From contig NZ_JACCEM010000010.1 in assembly GCF_013416525.1 (NCBI RefSeq), forward strand, positions 140,508-204,507: 64,000 bases of DNA. Direction: 5' to 3'. The position numbers and the translations under genes were made by a program. Positions 1 to 9,129 of the stretch are shown one piece after another. The notes beneath the pieces were generated by a model. That model saw only the letters and a program-made list of their open reading frames with translations, was not told the DNA's origin and did not search any database. The DNA comes from Parapusillimonas granuli (GTDB taxonomy: Bacteria > Pseudomonadota > Gammaproteobacteria > Burkholderiales > Burkholderiaceae_B). The first letter of the stretch is position 1. Each line of letters begins with the position of its first letter.

Positions 1-1120
1 CATCCACAGCGTTCAAGGTCTCGGGAATCGTCACAAAGCCCCTGCCCTGAATGACGCGCTCAATCATGCGCAGTTTTTCATCGGCCACGGCGGGGTCGGT
101 GTCCAGCACCGCCACGGTGGTAGTGACATACCCGAAGGCAACTTGGTCGCTGCCCAACTCCTGCAAGGCGGCGTCCGCATCGGCGGCCTTGTTGCTGGCA
201 TCGGTATCAACCAGCGGTGACTCCTGCTGGAAAATCGTTTCCCGGAGCAGCGCCACAACGTTCTTGCGCTTGGCGAACCATTGACGGCGTAGGCGGCGCA
301 GCTCCTTTTCCGCCTCGGCTTTGTCCATACAGATAAAGCGCGTACTCCAGCGATAAGCAAAGCCAAGCCGGTTCAGGTCATCCAAAATGCCCGGCCAGGT
401 GGAAGTCGGAAAGCCTCGCACCGACACCACCCGCAGATGCGCATCACCCAGCGTCGGAGCCAACCCACCCACCAACGCGGAGTCAGTCAGTAGTGCATCA
501 AGGTGAAACGGAACTTCCGGTACGCCGATGCGGTAACGCCGTGTCGAGATGGTGGAATGCAGGTAGGTCAGCGTCTGGCCGTCACCCAGCCAGGAAATTT
601 CCGGCATCACACCATCGAGCAGATCAAAGACGCGATCCGTTTCCGCTACGAAGGCAGCCAGCCGTTCGCGCCAGTCCACCCCTTCTGCCGGACGATTCTC
701 ATAGAGCATTCCCGCTGCGCGGGCGCGGGATTCCTCGGGCGGGAGAAACACGAGCGTCAGGTGATAGGCGCTCTCGAAGTGATGCCCAGCCTCTTCGAAG
801 GCAGCACGGCGCTCCTGATCGACCAGCCAGGACAGGCTTTCAGGAAAGTCCGAATGGGGATAGTCTGCCGCTGGACGACGCTCGGCCTCGATAAAAAGCG
901 CCCAGCCCGACCCCAGACGGCGCAACGCATTATTCAAGCGGGCAGAAGTCGCGATCAGCTCACCTTGGGTGGCGCTATCCAGATCCGGCCCGCGAAAGCA
1001 TGACGTGCGCTGAAATGATCCATCCTTGTTCAGCACCACACCGGGCGCGATCAATCCGGCCCAGGGCAGCCAGTCGGCGAGCAATGCGGGGCGCTGACGA
1101 TATTCGGCAAGGTTCAGCAT
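1..1120 (-). CDS. trbE: TrbE, conjugative transfer ATPase (VirB4 family), N-terminal part, open at the left edge
   Basis: VirB4-type ATPase that powers pilus assembly and substrate transfer in the IncP-like Trb type IV secretion system at the inner membrane. Only about the first 373 codons are in the window, so the Walker A and B motifs, which lie further in, are not visible. The reading frame is open from an ATG at 1118-1120, starting MLNLAEYRQRPALLADWLPW, with AGGAG just upstream. Family members of about 810-820 residues begin the same way. It follows trbD by about a dozen bases in the order traG-trbB-trbC-trbD-trbE typical of Tn4371-family ICEs. The identification rests on this order and on the N-terminal sequence. 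Confidence 0.93.
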   Translation of the reverse strand, partial: MLNLAEYRQRPALLADWLPWAGLIAPGVVLNKDGSFQRTSCFRGPDLDSATQGELIATSARLNNALRRLGSGWALFIEAERRPAADYPHSDFPESLSWLVDQERRAAFEEAGHHFESAYHLTLVFLPPEESRARAAGMLYENRPAEGVDWRERLAAFVAETDRVFDLLDGVMPEISWLGDGQTLTYLHSTISTRRYRIGVPEVPFHLDALLTDSALVGGLAPTLGDAHLRVVSVRGFPTSTWPGILDDLNRLGFAYRWSTRFICMDKAEAEKELRRLRRQWFAKRKNVVALLRETIFQQESPLVDTDASNKAADADAALQELGSDQVAFGYVTTTVAVLDTDPAVADEKLRMIERVIQGRGFVTIPETLNAVD

Positions 1121-1132
1121 GGCATCATCTCC

Positions 1133-1417
1133 TCACACATCCAACAGCGTTTTATGTTTGATGTGGCGGGCAAAAACCTGCATGAACTGCGGGTCAACAC
1201 GCGCGCCCCATACCGCCAGGGAATGGCCAACGATCCAGAGCACCACACCTGGAATCCATAGTTGCAAGCCCAGCCCCACGGCAGCGGCCAGCGTGCCGTT
1301 GGCAATCGCCACGGTACGCGGTGCGCCGCCCATCAAAATCGGTTCAGTCAGCGAACGATGCAGCGGCACCTCAAACCCAGCGGCGGAGCTGGGAGCGCCT
1401 TCGATGTCCGTATTCAT
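1133..1417 (-). CDS. trbD: TrbD, VirB3-like inner-membrane T4SS protein
   Basis: Small inner-membrane component of the Trb mating-pair system, equivalent to VirB3, which works with the TrbE ATPase in pilus biogenesis. The 94-residue protein has the family start (charged N-terminus, then EVPLHRSLTEPILMGG) and one long hydrophobic stretch at about residues 35-70. Its ATG overlaps the trbC stop codon (ATGA type), which indicates translational coupling. Length and position between trbC and trbE fit the family. Confidence 0.93.
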   Translation of the reverse strand: MNTDIEGAPSSAAGFEVPLHRSLTEPILMGGAPRTVAIANGTLAAAVGLGLQLWIPGVVLWIVGHSLAVWGARVDPQFMQVFARHIKHKTLLDV

Positions 1418-1791
1418 ACGACGGCCCCGCCGGAGAATGAAAAGAACGACAAAAAGAACGACGATGCGGCAAACGCGATGGACAGGCCGAAGACGATTTG
1501 AATCAGCTTGCGAAAGCCGCCGCTGGTGTCACCAAAGGCGAGTGCCAGACCCGTGGCGATAATGATGATGACAGCCACGATGCGCGCCACCGGCCCCTGT
1601 ATGGACTCCAGAATGGATTGCAGTGGCCCCTCCCAGGGCATGGAGGAACCAGCAGCCTGCGCTGCACCAGCCGCCGACATCAGCAGTACGGCCAGCAGCA
1701 GCCCTTGCCCCACAGGGTGGGCAAGGCGACGCGACCACGCTACGGTAAACGGGGGAACAACGCACATACGGAAGGCATTAACGGACGTCAT
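1414..1791 (-). CDS. trbC: TrbC, VirB2-like pilin subunit
   Basis: Prepilin of the conjugative pilus. The 125-residue protein has a long leader with a hydrophobic segment ending in AGAAQAAG, a typical signal peptidase site at about residue 47. Two membrane helices follow (about residues 68-86 and 98-118) separated by a short glycine-rich loop, the VirB2/TrbC layout. TrbC of RP4 is matured into a cyclic pilin with the help of TraF, and a TraF gene is present at 43375-43962. It overlaps trbB by four bases upstream and trbD downstream. Confidence 0.92.
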   Translation of the reverse strand: MTSVNAFRMCVVPPFTVAWSRRLAHPVGQGLLLAVLLMSAAGAAQAAGSSMPWEGPLQSILESIQGPVARIVAVIIIIATGLALAFGDTSGGFRKLIQIVFGLSIAFAASSFFLSFFSFSGGAVV

Positions 1792-2816
1792 GATGAGTCT
1801 CCAGGCAGATCAGAAGATGGAAAAGAAGCAGGCGCTGACTCAGGAAATGGCGTTTCCAGCGCATCGACCAGTTGGTAGCCGGTGCCGTCAAAGCCCGCCA
1901 CGCGGGCGATACTTTCGATACGGCGCTTGCGTCCGCGACCGGCGATGTAGATGACGACATTGACCGCCTCAGCGATCAGGGCGCGCGGCGGGTTCACCGC
2001 CACTTCCAGAATCAGTTGTTCCAGGCGCAACAAGGCCCCTACTGCTGAGCCCGCGTGGATGGTGGCGATACCGCCGGGGTGGCCCGTACCCCAGACCTTG
2101 ATAAGATCCAGCGCTTCACCGCCGCGCACTTCACCGACCACCACACGGTCAGGACGGAGCCGCATCGTGGCGCGCACGAGTTCCTGCATCGTGACCACAC
2201 CAATGCGTGTGCGCAGCGGCACATGATCGTTCGCCGCGCATTGCAGCTCGACCGTGTCTTCGAGCACCAGCACGCGGTCGCCCGTGGCGGCGATTTCGGC
2301 CAGCAAAGCATTGGCAAGTGTGGTCTTGCCGGTACTGGTGCCGCCCGCAATCAGGATGTTCTGCCTTGCATAGAGCGCCTTCACCAGAAAGTCGGCTTGC
2401 GCCGTGCTCATCATGCCGTCGGCGATGTAGCGGTCCAGCGGAATCACGCCCACGGCGCGCTTGCGCAGCGCGAAGGCCGGGCCGGGCGCGGCGGGCGGCA
2501 AGATACCCTCGAAGCGTTCGCCGGTTTCGGGCAGTTCGGCGGTCAGAAGCGGCTGGCCGCGATGCACTTCCGCGCCAACATGGGCAGCGACCAGGCGGAT
2601 AATGCGCTCGCCATCCGCTTCAGACAGTTCAAGGCCCAGCGGCGCACGACCGCTGGAAAGACGATCCACCCAAAGCGAACCGTCGGGATTCAGCATGATT
2701 TCCACCACGTCCGGGTCTTCCAGCGCGACGGCGATCACCGGCCCCATGGCGGTACGCAGCATCTGGATGCGGCGATCCAGCGCGACGGCAATTGAGGATT
2801 TGGGAACGGCACTCAT
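1788..2816 (-). CDS. trbB: TrbB, VirB11-type secretion ATPase
   Basis: Hexameric cytoplasmic traffic ATPase of the Trb T4SS. The 342-residue protein has the Walker A motif GGTSTGKTT at about residues 158-166, the VLVLEDTVEL segment after it, the RPDRVVVGEVRGGEAL Asp-box/Walker B region, and the GHPGGIATIHAG His box. All are standard VirB11 signatures. The start ATG overlaps the stop of the CopG-like gene and the stop overlaps the trbC start, so the genes form one translationally coupled operon behind traG. Confidence 0.96.
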   Translation of the reverse strand: MSAVPKSSIAVALDRRIQMLRTAMGPVIAVALEDPDVVEIMLNPDGSLWVDRLSSGRAPLGLELSEADGERIIRLVAAHVGAEVHRGQPLLTAELPETGERFEGILPPAAPGPAFALRKRAVGVIPLDRYIADGMMSTAQADFLVKALYARQNILIAGGTSTGKTTLANALLAEIAATGDRVLVLEDTVELQCAANDHVPLRTRIGVVTMQELVRATMRLRPDRVVVGEVRGGEALDLIKVWGTGHPGGIATIHAGSAVGALLRLEQLILEVAVNPPRALIAEAVNVVIYIAGRGRKRRIESIARVAGFDGTGYQLVDALETPFPESAPASFPSSDLPGDSS

Positions 2817-3277
2817 GAGACACTCTCCTGCCGCTCAAACGCGGGCGCTGTGTCATCTAAGCGCACCGGCTCGGGATGCAGTTCCTCCACCACGTCGCGC
2901 ACTAGGCTGCGACCACGCAGCAGGTGGCGACCAAGCTGTTCGACGAATTGCTCAAAACGCGCCTTACCTTGAGCACGGGCAACATCCTGATGGGCCTCGG
3001 GTACCGGCGTGCTGACGGTCAAGTAGTAACGCACGAACAACGCCAGTGTTTCGATCTGGATGTTTTGGTCACGCTCCAGGCGCTCAAATTGGCGAGAGAG
3101 CCGATCCAGCCGCTTAGCCATCGCCGCTTCGCGCTGGTCGCCGGCATCGGGCGACAGCCAGGAAGCCAGCGCCGCCGCCACGATGGACGATTTGGATACG
3201 CCTTTCTTGGCGGCCAGTTCATCCAGGCGCTTGGCATGTTCGGGATGAATGAAGAGATTCAAGCGATATCGGCTCAT
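2813..3277 (-). CDS. Ribbon-helix-helix (CopG-like) protein between traG and trbB
   Basis: Probable DNA-binding protein of the Tn4371-type transfer operon. The N-terminus (SRYRLNLFIHPEHAKRLDEL, then KKGVSKSSIVAAAL) is a ribbon-helix-helix fold at about residues 1-45. The rest of the 154 residues is helical and charged, with a leucine-rich stretch that could be a coiled coil. A CopG-family gene is regularly found between traG and trbB in these ICEs. It overlaps traG and trbB by four bases each. Its operator is unknown; autoregulation of the trb operon is an inference. Confidence 0.88.
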   Translation of the reverse strand: MSRYRLNLFIHPEHAKRLDELAAKKGVSKSSIVAAALASWLSPDAGDQREAAMAKRLDRLSRQFERLERDQNIQIETLALFVRYYLTVSTPVPEAHQDVARAQGKARFEQFVEQLGRHLLRGRSLVRDVVEELHPEPVRLDDTAPAFERQESVS

Positions 3278-5289
3278 AACTGGATTCCGTCATCAGGGTC
3301 GAGGGAGGCCAGGCGCGCCACGCGCTGCATGGCCGGGTCTAGCTGGCTGGGCAGCATGGGCGGCAGGTCATCGTCATCCAGCAGCGACAAGTCGCTGGCC
3401 GGGTATTCGGGTTCGGGGTGATAGGCGATGATGTCCGCAAGTTCAGGCTGGCGACGCGGGCCGCCGTCATCGGCAACGCCCGATACTTCATCGCCACCCA
3501 TAGGGTCGGACGCAGCAGGAGCCGCCGGAATTGCCAACTCGCTCCAATCGTCAGGCCGCGCCGGTGGTGCGTCGGCATAGCGCCCTGTTTTGAGCGCAGG
3601 CGGAGGCAACACACGCCGCGAGAAATTGGCGTCGGCGTAATAGCGCAGTTTCTTCGCCTTGATCGGCGCCACGCTGGACACCATCACCACGGCTTCATCC
3701 GGTGGAAGCTGCATCACTTCGCCGGGGGTCAGCAGTGGCCGCGCCGTTTCCTGGCGCGACACCATGAGGTGTCCCAGCCAGGGCGCAAGGCGATGGCCGG
3801 CATAATTGCGCTGGGCGCGCAGCTCGGTAGCGGTTCCAAGAGTTTCGGAAATACGCTTGGCCGTGCGTTCGTCATTGGTGGCGAAGGTCACACGGACATG
3901 GCAGTTATCCAGAATCGAATGGTTCTGTCCGTAGGCTTTGTCGATCTGATTGAGCGACTGCGAGATCAGAAAGCTGCGAATACCGTAGCCCGCCATGAAG
4001 GCCAGCGCCGTCTCGAAGAAGTCCAGACGGCCCAGCGCCGGGAACTCATCAAGCATCAGCAGCAGCTTGTGGCGACGCTCAATGCCATCGGAACCGTCGA
4101 GCGATTCAGTGAGCCGCCGCCCAATCTGATTGAGAATCAGGCGAATCAGCGGTTTGGTTCGTGAAATATCCGAGGGCGGCACCACCAGATACAGCGATAC
4201 CGGATGCTCAGACGCAATCAGGTCGGCGATACGCCAGTCGCAGCGCGAGGTGACTTCGGCCACCGTCGGGTCGCGGTATAGGCCGAGGAACGACATGGCT
4301 GTGGACAACACGCCGGAGCGTTCATTGTCCGACTTGTTCAGCACTTCGCGCGCAGCGGACGCCACCACGGGATGCGGCCTGCCTTCTTCCCCATCCGCAC
4401 CAAGGTGGGCGGTCGTCATCATGCGATGCAACGTCAATTCGAATGGGCAGGCGGGGTCGGACAGAAAATTCGCCACGCCGCGCAAGGTCTTGTCCTCGCC
4501 CGCATAAAGCACATGCAGGATGGCGCCTACCAAAAGCGCGTGTGACGTCTTTTCCCAATGATTGCGCTTTTCCAACGCGCCTTCTGGATCAACCAGAATA
4601 TCGGCGATGTTCTGCACGTCACGCACTTCGTGCTCGCCCCGGCGCACTTCCAGCAGCGGGTTGTAGCCGGCCGAGCGGCTGTCCGTAGGGTTGAACAGCA
4701 GGCAATGCGAGAAACGCGAACGCCAGCCCGCCGTGATTTGCCAGTTCTCGCCCTTAATGTCGTGGATGACGGCTGAAGCTGGCCAGGACAACAAAGTCGG
4801 CACCACTAGGCCCACGCCCTTGCCAGAGCGGGTGGGGGCAAAGGCCAAGACGTGTTCCGGCCCTTCGTGGCGCAGATATTGTTCGTCATGCAGACCAAGG
4901 AGGATGCCAGTGGCTTGGGTCAACCCGGCCTTACGAATGTCGCCACTATCGGCCCAGCGTGCCGAACCGTAGGTGGTGACCAACCGCGCCTGGCGCGAGC
5001 GCCAGATCGACATGCCGATGGCGACCACCACGGCAACCAGGCCGCTGCCACCAGCGATCATGCCCCCGATGTTGAAGACCTCCGGCGCGTAGGCATCGAA
5101 AAAGAACCACCACTCAAAGAGACGCCAAGGGTAATAGACCGGCGTACCGTGAAAATCGAACCAGGGCGCACCCAGGCGCAGCTGATAACCCAAGGCGGCG
5201 GCTGTCCATTGTGTAGCGCCCCACACTCCGGCGATCACGATGCTGAATACGACGACGATCTGCCCGAACAGTACGTTCGTCCCTTGCAT
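3274..5289 (-). CDS. traG: TraG, type IV coupling protein (VirD4 family)
   Basis: Inner-membrane coupling ATPase that hands the relaxase-DNA complex to the Trb channel. At 671 residues it is full length for the family. N-terminal membrane helices lie at about residues 8-35 and 72-93, Walker A is APTRSGKGVGL at about 151, and Walker B is LLLMLDEFPALG near residue 415. The ISQSLNQID and TATELRAQRNY segments are typical of TraG/VirD4. The start MQGTNVLFGQ is fixed by a nearly identical decayed copy at 29256-29418. It is the first gene of the leftward traG-trb operon. Confidence 0.96.
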   Translation of the reverse strand: MQGTNVLFGQIVVVFSIVIAGVWGATQWTAAALGYQLRLGAPWFDFHGTPVYYPWRLFEWWFFFDAYAPEVFNIGGMIAGGSGLVAVVVAIGMSIWRSRQARLVTTYGSARWADSGDIRKAGLTQATGILLGLHDEQYLRHEGPEHVLAFAPTRSGKGVGLVVPTLLSWPASAVIHDIKGENWQITAGWRSRFSHCLLFNPTDSRSAGYNPLLEVRRGEHEVRDVQNIADILVDPEGALEKRNHWEKTSHALLVGAILHVLYAGEDKTLRGVANFLSDPACPFELTLHRMMTTAHLGADGEEGRPHPVVASAAREVLNKSDNERSGVLSTAMSFLGLYRDPTVAEVTSRCDWRIADLIASEHPVSLYLVVPPSDISRTKPLIRLILNQIGRRLTESLDGSDGIERRHKLLLMLDEFPALGRLDFFETALAFMAGYGIRSFLISQSLNQIDKAYGQNHSILDNCHVRVTFATNDERTAKRISETLGTATELRAQRNYAGHRLAPWLGHLMVSRQETARPLLTPGEVMQLPPDEAVVMVSSVAPIKAKKLRYYADANFSRRVLPPPALKTGRYADAPPARPDDWSELAIPAAPAASDPMGGDEVSGVADDGGPRRQPELADIIAYHPEPEYPASDLSLLDDDDLPPMLPSQLDPAMQRVARLASLDPDDGIQL

Positions 5290-5380
5290 GGCCCAGCCTC
5301 CGACTTCTTCTGCCTGATTTCCTCGTTCAATAGCGGCACACGGATGTGCCTGCCTATGAGCATCGGTGCCAGGTCAGTGC

Positions 5381-5393
5381 CGGTCAAAGACCG
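5381..5393. promoter_or_regulatory. 13-bp palindrome upstream of traG, candidate TraR operator
   Basis: CGGTCAAAGACCG is a perfect inverted repeat with a 3-bp centre, about 90 bp upstream of the traG start. The same 13-mer, with flanking bases GTGC and TTATC, recurs upstream of the decayed second traG copy at 29508-29520 although much of the surrounding DNA has diverged. The dyad suits a LysR-type regulator such as the adjacent TraR. That link is an inference. Confidence 0.45.
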
Positions 5394-5452
5394 TTATCAG
5401 GACAATGCTGATGAAAAAAACATCAATTCATGGAGGGGCGCACACGAAGAAA

Positions 5453-5481
5453 ACGCCGCAGGCTCGGGCGCGTTGCGGCGT
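5453..5481. terminator. Hairpin between eexN and traG
   Basis: ACGCCGCA and TGCGGCGT form an 8-bp stem around a 13-base GC-rich loop, in the gap between the end of eexN and the start of traG. A hairpin with the same stem lies at 29580-29608 in the second copy. It could end the traR-eexN transcript or attenuate entry into traG. There is no clear U-tract on the leftward strand. Confidence 0.4.
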
Positions 5482-5523
5482 GTCAATAAAGAAAAACAGG
5501 ATTTGTAGGGAAATGCCGACGAA

Positions 5524-5793
5524 TCAGAACTTGGGTGGCGTATCCGATGGGGTGTAAGGCACGGTACCGTCACCGTAGAAGCGTATGCGCGTAGCTTCGG
5601 CGACCCGGTCGCACAACACGTCGCCCAGGTTGGTGCGATCCGTTTTGCACTGCGAACGCAACGCTTTGAGCCGTTCAGGGTCGGCGGCCAGCTCCTCGAC
5701 AGTAGCGATGTCGGGCTTTGGGGTGGGCGTTTCAGATGGGCCGCACCCGGCCAGCAGGCCCAACAAAATCGATAACAGCAATACTCGGTACAT
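5524..5793 (-). CDS. eexN: EexN-family entry exclusion lipoprotein
   Basis: Small outer- or inner-membrane lipoprotein thought to block uptake of a second copy of the same element. The 89-residue product has a hydrophobic leader ending in the lipobox LLAGC at about residues 13-17. The mature part carries the EexN pattern: EELAADPERLKALRSQCK, two more cysteines, and a C-terminal RIRFYGDGTVPYTP. The stop codon of traR overlaps its start, so it is co-transcribed with traR. A broken homologue lies at 30417-30669. Confidence 0.85.
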   Translation of the reverse strand: MYRVLLLSILLGLLAGCGPSETPTPKPDIATVEELAADPERLKALRSQCKTDRTNLGDVLCDRVAEATRIRFYGDGTVPYTPSDTPPKF

Positions 5794-6725
5794 TACACCT
5801 CCGATGTATCAGGCTGGTGGGATTCGGTCAGGCCAACACCCGACCATTCCAAAGTTTCGGCCCGTTCGATGAATCTCTCCAATGTTTCGGACAGATATTC
5901 AGTGCGGTGCACCAAATAAGTCGTCAGCCTGATTTCCTCGCCAGCTAAAGGCCGCGCAACGACACCACGCTCTCCGCACACCAGCATATGCGAAGCTCCA
6001 GCCAGTCCCAGGGCGTAACCTGCGGCCACCAAGGTGACCATCATTTCGAATGACCCAACTCGCTCCAGTATCAATGGCTCGTCATTGGTTTGACGCAGCA
6101 TCCGATCTATCTGCCGCGTAAAACCTTCACATATCGTCTGATGTCCAAGCACCAGCGGATAACGCAGCACTTCCTCCAAGGGTACATGGCGATGGGTCAA
6201 CAGTGGATGACGCTCTGGCACCACAACGCGCAATGGATCATGCCAGACAGGCCGCGCCAATAGGCCATCGCCCACACTGCCCACCTGATTGAAGCCAACG
6301 TCATACAGATCATCGTGCAAACCCCGAAACTGGTCCGAGAACGGCATTTCAAACATGCGCACCTCGACTTCTGGCTCTTGTTCCCGGCATCGTGCCAACA
6401 AGGCCGGTAAGCAGGGAGACGGCAACGCATCAGACAAGGCGACGCGCAATTGCTGCTGATAACCATTAGCCACCGCCAAGGTGCTGTCCCTGGCCTGCTG
6501 TACCATCGGCAAAATCCGTCGGACATGACGCAAAAATTCATGTCCTGCGCGGGTCAGGCGAGTACTGCGCGTCGTGCGCACAAAGAGCTGCGCCCCAAGG
6601 TCTTCCTCCAGTTCCTTGATGGCCCGCGACAGCGGCGATTGCTCGATGTGCAATCGCTCAGCCGCACGGGCGAAATGTAACTCCTCAGCGACGGCCAAGA
6701 AGCATCTCAAGTGTCGAAATTCCAT
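5793..6725 (-). CDS. traR: TraR-like LysR-family regulator of the ICE transfer region
   Basis: LysR-type regulator of 310 residues. The N-terminal winged HTH (MEFRHLRCFLAVAEELHFAR, then SPLSRAIKELE) occupies residues 1-60, and a LysR substrate-binding domain fills the rest. Tn4371-family ICEs carry such a gene next to traG. It is co-directional with eexN and traG and diverges from the zinc operon whose Zur box lies about 190 bp away. A second, clearly diverged full-length copy is at 30666-31610. The effector is unknown. Confidence 0.85.
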   Translation of the reverse strand: MEFRHLRCFLAVAEELHFARAAERLHIEQSPLSRAIKELEEDLGAQLFVRTTRSTRLTRAGHEFLRHVRRILPMVQQARDSTLAVANGYQQQLRVALSDALPSPCLPALLARCREQEPEVEVRMFEMPFSDQFRGLHDDLYDVGFNQVGSVGDGLLARPVWHDPLRVVVPERHPLLTHRHVPLEEVLRYPLVLGHQTICEGFTRQIDRMLRQTNDEPLILERVGSFEMMVTLVAAGYALGLAGASHMLVCGERGVVARPLAGEEIRLTTYLVHRTEYLSETLERFIERAETLEWSGVGLTESHQPDTSEV

Positions 6726-6917
6726 TGTCTGGTGCCTCCACTATGCAAATCACTCTATTAGATGAGTGTCAACAGACTCGCAGCACACCCTCACAGCTGA
6801 GCGACACGTACCGGCAAAGCCGCTCTTTTTCTCACTGCATAACCTCCTGCTAAGCGACCGACGCTTGTAGATCATCATCTCTGATCCATCTCTAGGCATT
6901 CATACGTCATTTCTTAA

Positions 6918-6939
6918 TTGTTATGTTATAACATAACAA
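6918..6939. promoter_or_regulatory. Zur box upstream of the zur-zigA operon
   Basis: TTGTTATGTTATAACATAACAA is a perfect 22-bp palindrome ending 12 bases before the first zur ATG. It contains ATGTTATAACAT, the core of proteobacterial Zur operators, which also appears twice at 27829-27866. Its position against the start codon would block transcription of the whole rightward operon when zinc is bound, including zur itself. Confidence 0.85.
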
Positions 6940-6951
6940 TAATTGATTTTG

Positions 6952-7427
6952 ATGGGAAACACTACCTCCGAACACAACATGAACAGCCTACGCAACCTGA
7001 CCGACAACCAGCGGCGAGTGCTGCAAGCGCTCTCTGAAGCCACGGGTCCACTGGGAGCCTATGCGCTACTTGAACGTCTGGACTTCAGCGGGCTGACGCA
7101 GGTCTACAGGGCGCTGGACAGGCTGATAGCGCTGGGTCTGGTACAGCGACTGGAAAGCCTGAACGCCTATGTGCCGTCTTCGGAACACGATGCATCGCAC
7201 CCCACCGCCTTCGCGATTTGCGACCAGTGCGGCATATCGACCACTTGGTCGACGGTTCGCTGGCGCATTGCCTCCAACGCTTGACTCGCGGCCATGAATT
7301 CGAGTTTCGCCGCGCGGTGATCGAAATCCATGGCAAATGTTCCTCGTGCCGCGTCAACGGACTAGTGGCCGTCAACCTGCGCGCCTGGAAACCAGCAACC
7401 TTTCTTGACATGGATATCAACCAATGA
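6952..7427 (+). pseudogene. zur: Zur (zinc uptake regulator, Fur family), frameshifted
   Basis: Fur-family zinc sensor repressor. The first part reads NSLRNLTDNQRRVLQALSE, then GLTQVYRALDRLIALGLVQR, a Fur winged HTH, and reaches ICDQCG. The frame then breaks at about 7231-7233. One inserted base there (GGC-CAT) restores HIDHLVDGSLAHCLQRLTRG and the C-terminal GKCSSC, with the structural cysteine pairs. The stop of the restored frame overlaps the zigA start (ATGA), as expected for the original gene. It may be a true one-base deletion or a sequence error. If real, the repressor has lost its C-terminal dimerisation and zinc sites. ATG 6952 is taken as start; ATG 6979 is an alternative. Confidence 0.82.
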
Positions 7428-8653
7428 CCGCCCACACATCTTCATCCGATTCGCGCCTGCCAGTCACCGTACTCTCCGGTTTTCTTGGCGCCGGCAAAAC
7501 CACCCTGCTCAACCACATTCTGAATAATCGGGAAGGACGGCGCGTGGCGGTGATCGTCAACGATATGTCGGAAGTCAACATCGACGCAGCGCTGGTTCGC
7601 GACGGCGGTGCCGAGCTGTCCCGCACCGACGAAAAGCTGGTGGAAATGAGCAACGGCTGTATCTGCTGCACCCTGCGCGAGGATCTGCTTTTAGAAGTCA
7701 ATCGGCTGGCTCTGGAAGGACGCTTCGATCAGCTCGTTATCGAATCGACAGGAATTTCGGAACCCCTGCCGGTGGCGGAAACCTTTACCTTCGAGGGTGA
7801 GGATGGCCGCAGCCTGGGCGAGATGGCGCGTCTCGACACGATGGTCACCGTGGTCGACGCCTACAACTTTCTGCGCGACTACAGCTCCCACGACAGGCTG
7901 CAGGACCGGGGCGAGTTCCTGGGCGATGAAGACGAGCGCACGGTGGTCGACCTGCTGATTGAACAGATCGAATTTTGCGATGTTCTGGTGCTCAACAAGG
8001 TGGACCTCATCAATGCGCAAGAGCGCGAACGCTTGATGGCCATCCTGCACAAGCTCAATCCGAGGGCACGGGTCGAAGTCGCCGAGTTCGGCCGGGTTCC
8101 GCTGGAACGCGTCCTAGACACCGGTCTGTTCGACTTCCAGGAAGCTTCAAAAGCTCCGGGCTGGCTGCAAGAGCTGCGTGGCACCCATACCCCGGAAACG
8201 GAGGAGTACGGCATCCACAGCTTTGTGTACCGGGCGCGCCGCCCTTTTCATCCGCAGCGCTTCTATTCCTTCTTACAAAGTGAATGGCCCGGCGTCGTGC
8301 GCTCCAAAGGCTTCTACTGGCTGGCCAACCGCCCAACGCTTGCCGGCTCGTGGTCGCAAGCCGGTGCGATGGTTCGTCACGGCCCAGCCGGCTTATGGTG
8401 GGCGGCCGTGCCGCCCGAGCGCTGGCCCACGGATCCGGAAACAGTCGGGCTGATTCGCTCGAAATGGGATGAGCGCGTGGGAGATGCCCGCCAAGAACTT
8501 GTGCTGATCGGCATGGATATGGACGAAGGCGCTCTGCATGCCCGCTTCAATGATTGTCTGTTGACCGACGCGGAAATGACCCTGGGCCCAGATGCCTGGC
8601 AACAATGGTCCATGCCCTTTTCTGGCTGGCCCGAACGTCAACCCGCCATCTAA
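7424..8653 (+). CDS. zigA: ZigA-type COG0523 GTPase, zinc metallochaperone
   Basis: G3E-family GTPase believed to deliver zinc to client proteins in scarcity. The 409-residue protein has Walker [10 protein letters not shown] at residues 19-27, the metal motif GCICC at 78-82, IESTGISEP (switch II) and NKVD for guanine specificity near residue 190. The C-terminal CobW_C domain includes [10 protein letters not shown]. Length and motifs match the ZigA subgroup induced by zinc depletion in gamma- and beta-proteobacteria. It is coupled to the end of zur by a four-base overlap and leads the operon of paralogues. Confidence 0.92.
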   Translation: MTAHTSSSDSRLPVTVLSGFLGAGKTTLLNHILNNREGRRVAVIVNDMSEVNIDAALVRDGGAELSRTDEKLVEMSNGCICCTLREDLLLEVNRLALEGRFDQLVIESTGISEPLPVAETFTFEGEDGRSLGEMARLDTMVTVVDAYNFLRDYSSHDRLQDRGEFLGDEDERTVVDLLIEQIEFCDVLVLNKVDLINAQERERLMAILHKLNPRARVEVAEFGRVPLERVLDTGLFDFQEASKAPGWLQELRGTHTPETEEYGIHSFVYRARRPFHPQRFYSFLQSEWPGVVRSKGFYWLANRPTLAGSWSQAGAMVRHGPAGLWWAAVPPERWPTDPETVGLIRSKWDERVGDARQELVLIGMDMDEGALHARFNDCLLTDAEMTLGPDAWQQWSMPFSGWPERQPAI

Positions 8654-8667
8654 ATGGTTTTATAAGC

Positions 8668-9129
8668 ATGATAGCGCCGCCCGACACCTCGCTTGAACAG
8701 AACGACATCCAGACCGAACTGGTCGAGGTCTTCGCCTGCATGCCGGATTGGCCGCAGCGCTACCAGTACCTGATCGACCTGGGCAGAACCGTGCAGACGT
8801 TTCCCGAGCGTGATCGCACAGAAGCGAACCGTCTGCACGGCTGCCAGGCCAGTGTCTGGCTCAAGCATGAATGCCGGCAGGGCCGCATCCACTACACCGG
8901 AGCCAGCGATTCGATGATTGTGTCCGGTTTGATGGCGCTGCTGTTTCGTATTTACTCCGGCAAACGCTTTGACGAAGCTTGGACAACCCTGCCCTGGTGT
9001 TTTGAAGCCATGGGCCTGAACCACCACTTAACCGCCCAGCGGGCGACCGGCTTATCCAGCATGGTCGCCCGCATGCGCGACCTCGCCCTGCAATGTGCGC
9101 AGGCTTCTTGCATTGACAAGCCCGCTTAG
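8668..9129 (+). CDS. SufE/CsdE-like sulfur acceptor protein
   Basis: SufE-family protein that accepts sulfane sulfur from a cysteine desulfurase in Fe-S assembly. The 153 residues include the [17 protein letters not shown] helix and the active-site signature [10 protein letters not shown], with the catalytic Cys near residue 60, then [20 protein letters not shown], a SufE hallmark. The ATG at 8668 follows zigA by 14 bases. No desulfurase or Suf genes are nearby. SufE-type proteins bind no zinc, unlike the zinc-dependent SufU scaffold, which may explain its place here; that is an inference. Confidence 0.85.
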   Translation: MIAPPDTSLEQNDIQTELVEVFACMPDWPQRYQYLIDLGRTVQTFPERDRTEANRLHGCQASVWLKHECRQGRIHYTGASDSMIVSGLMALLFRIYSGKRFDEAWTTLPWCFEAMGLNHHLTAQRATGLSSMVARMRDLALQCAQASCIDKPA

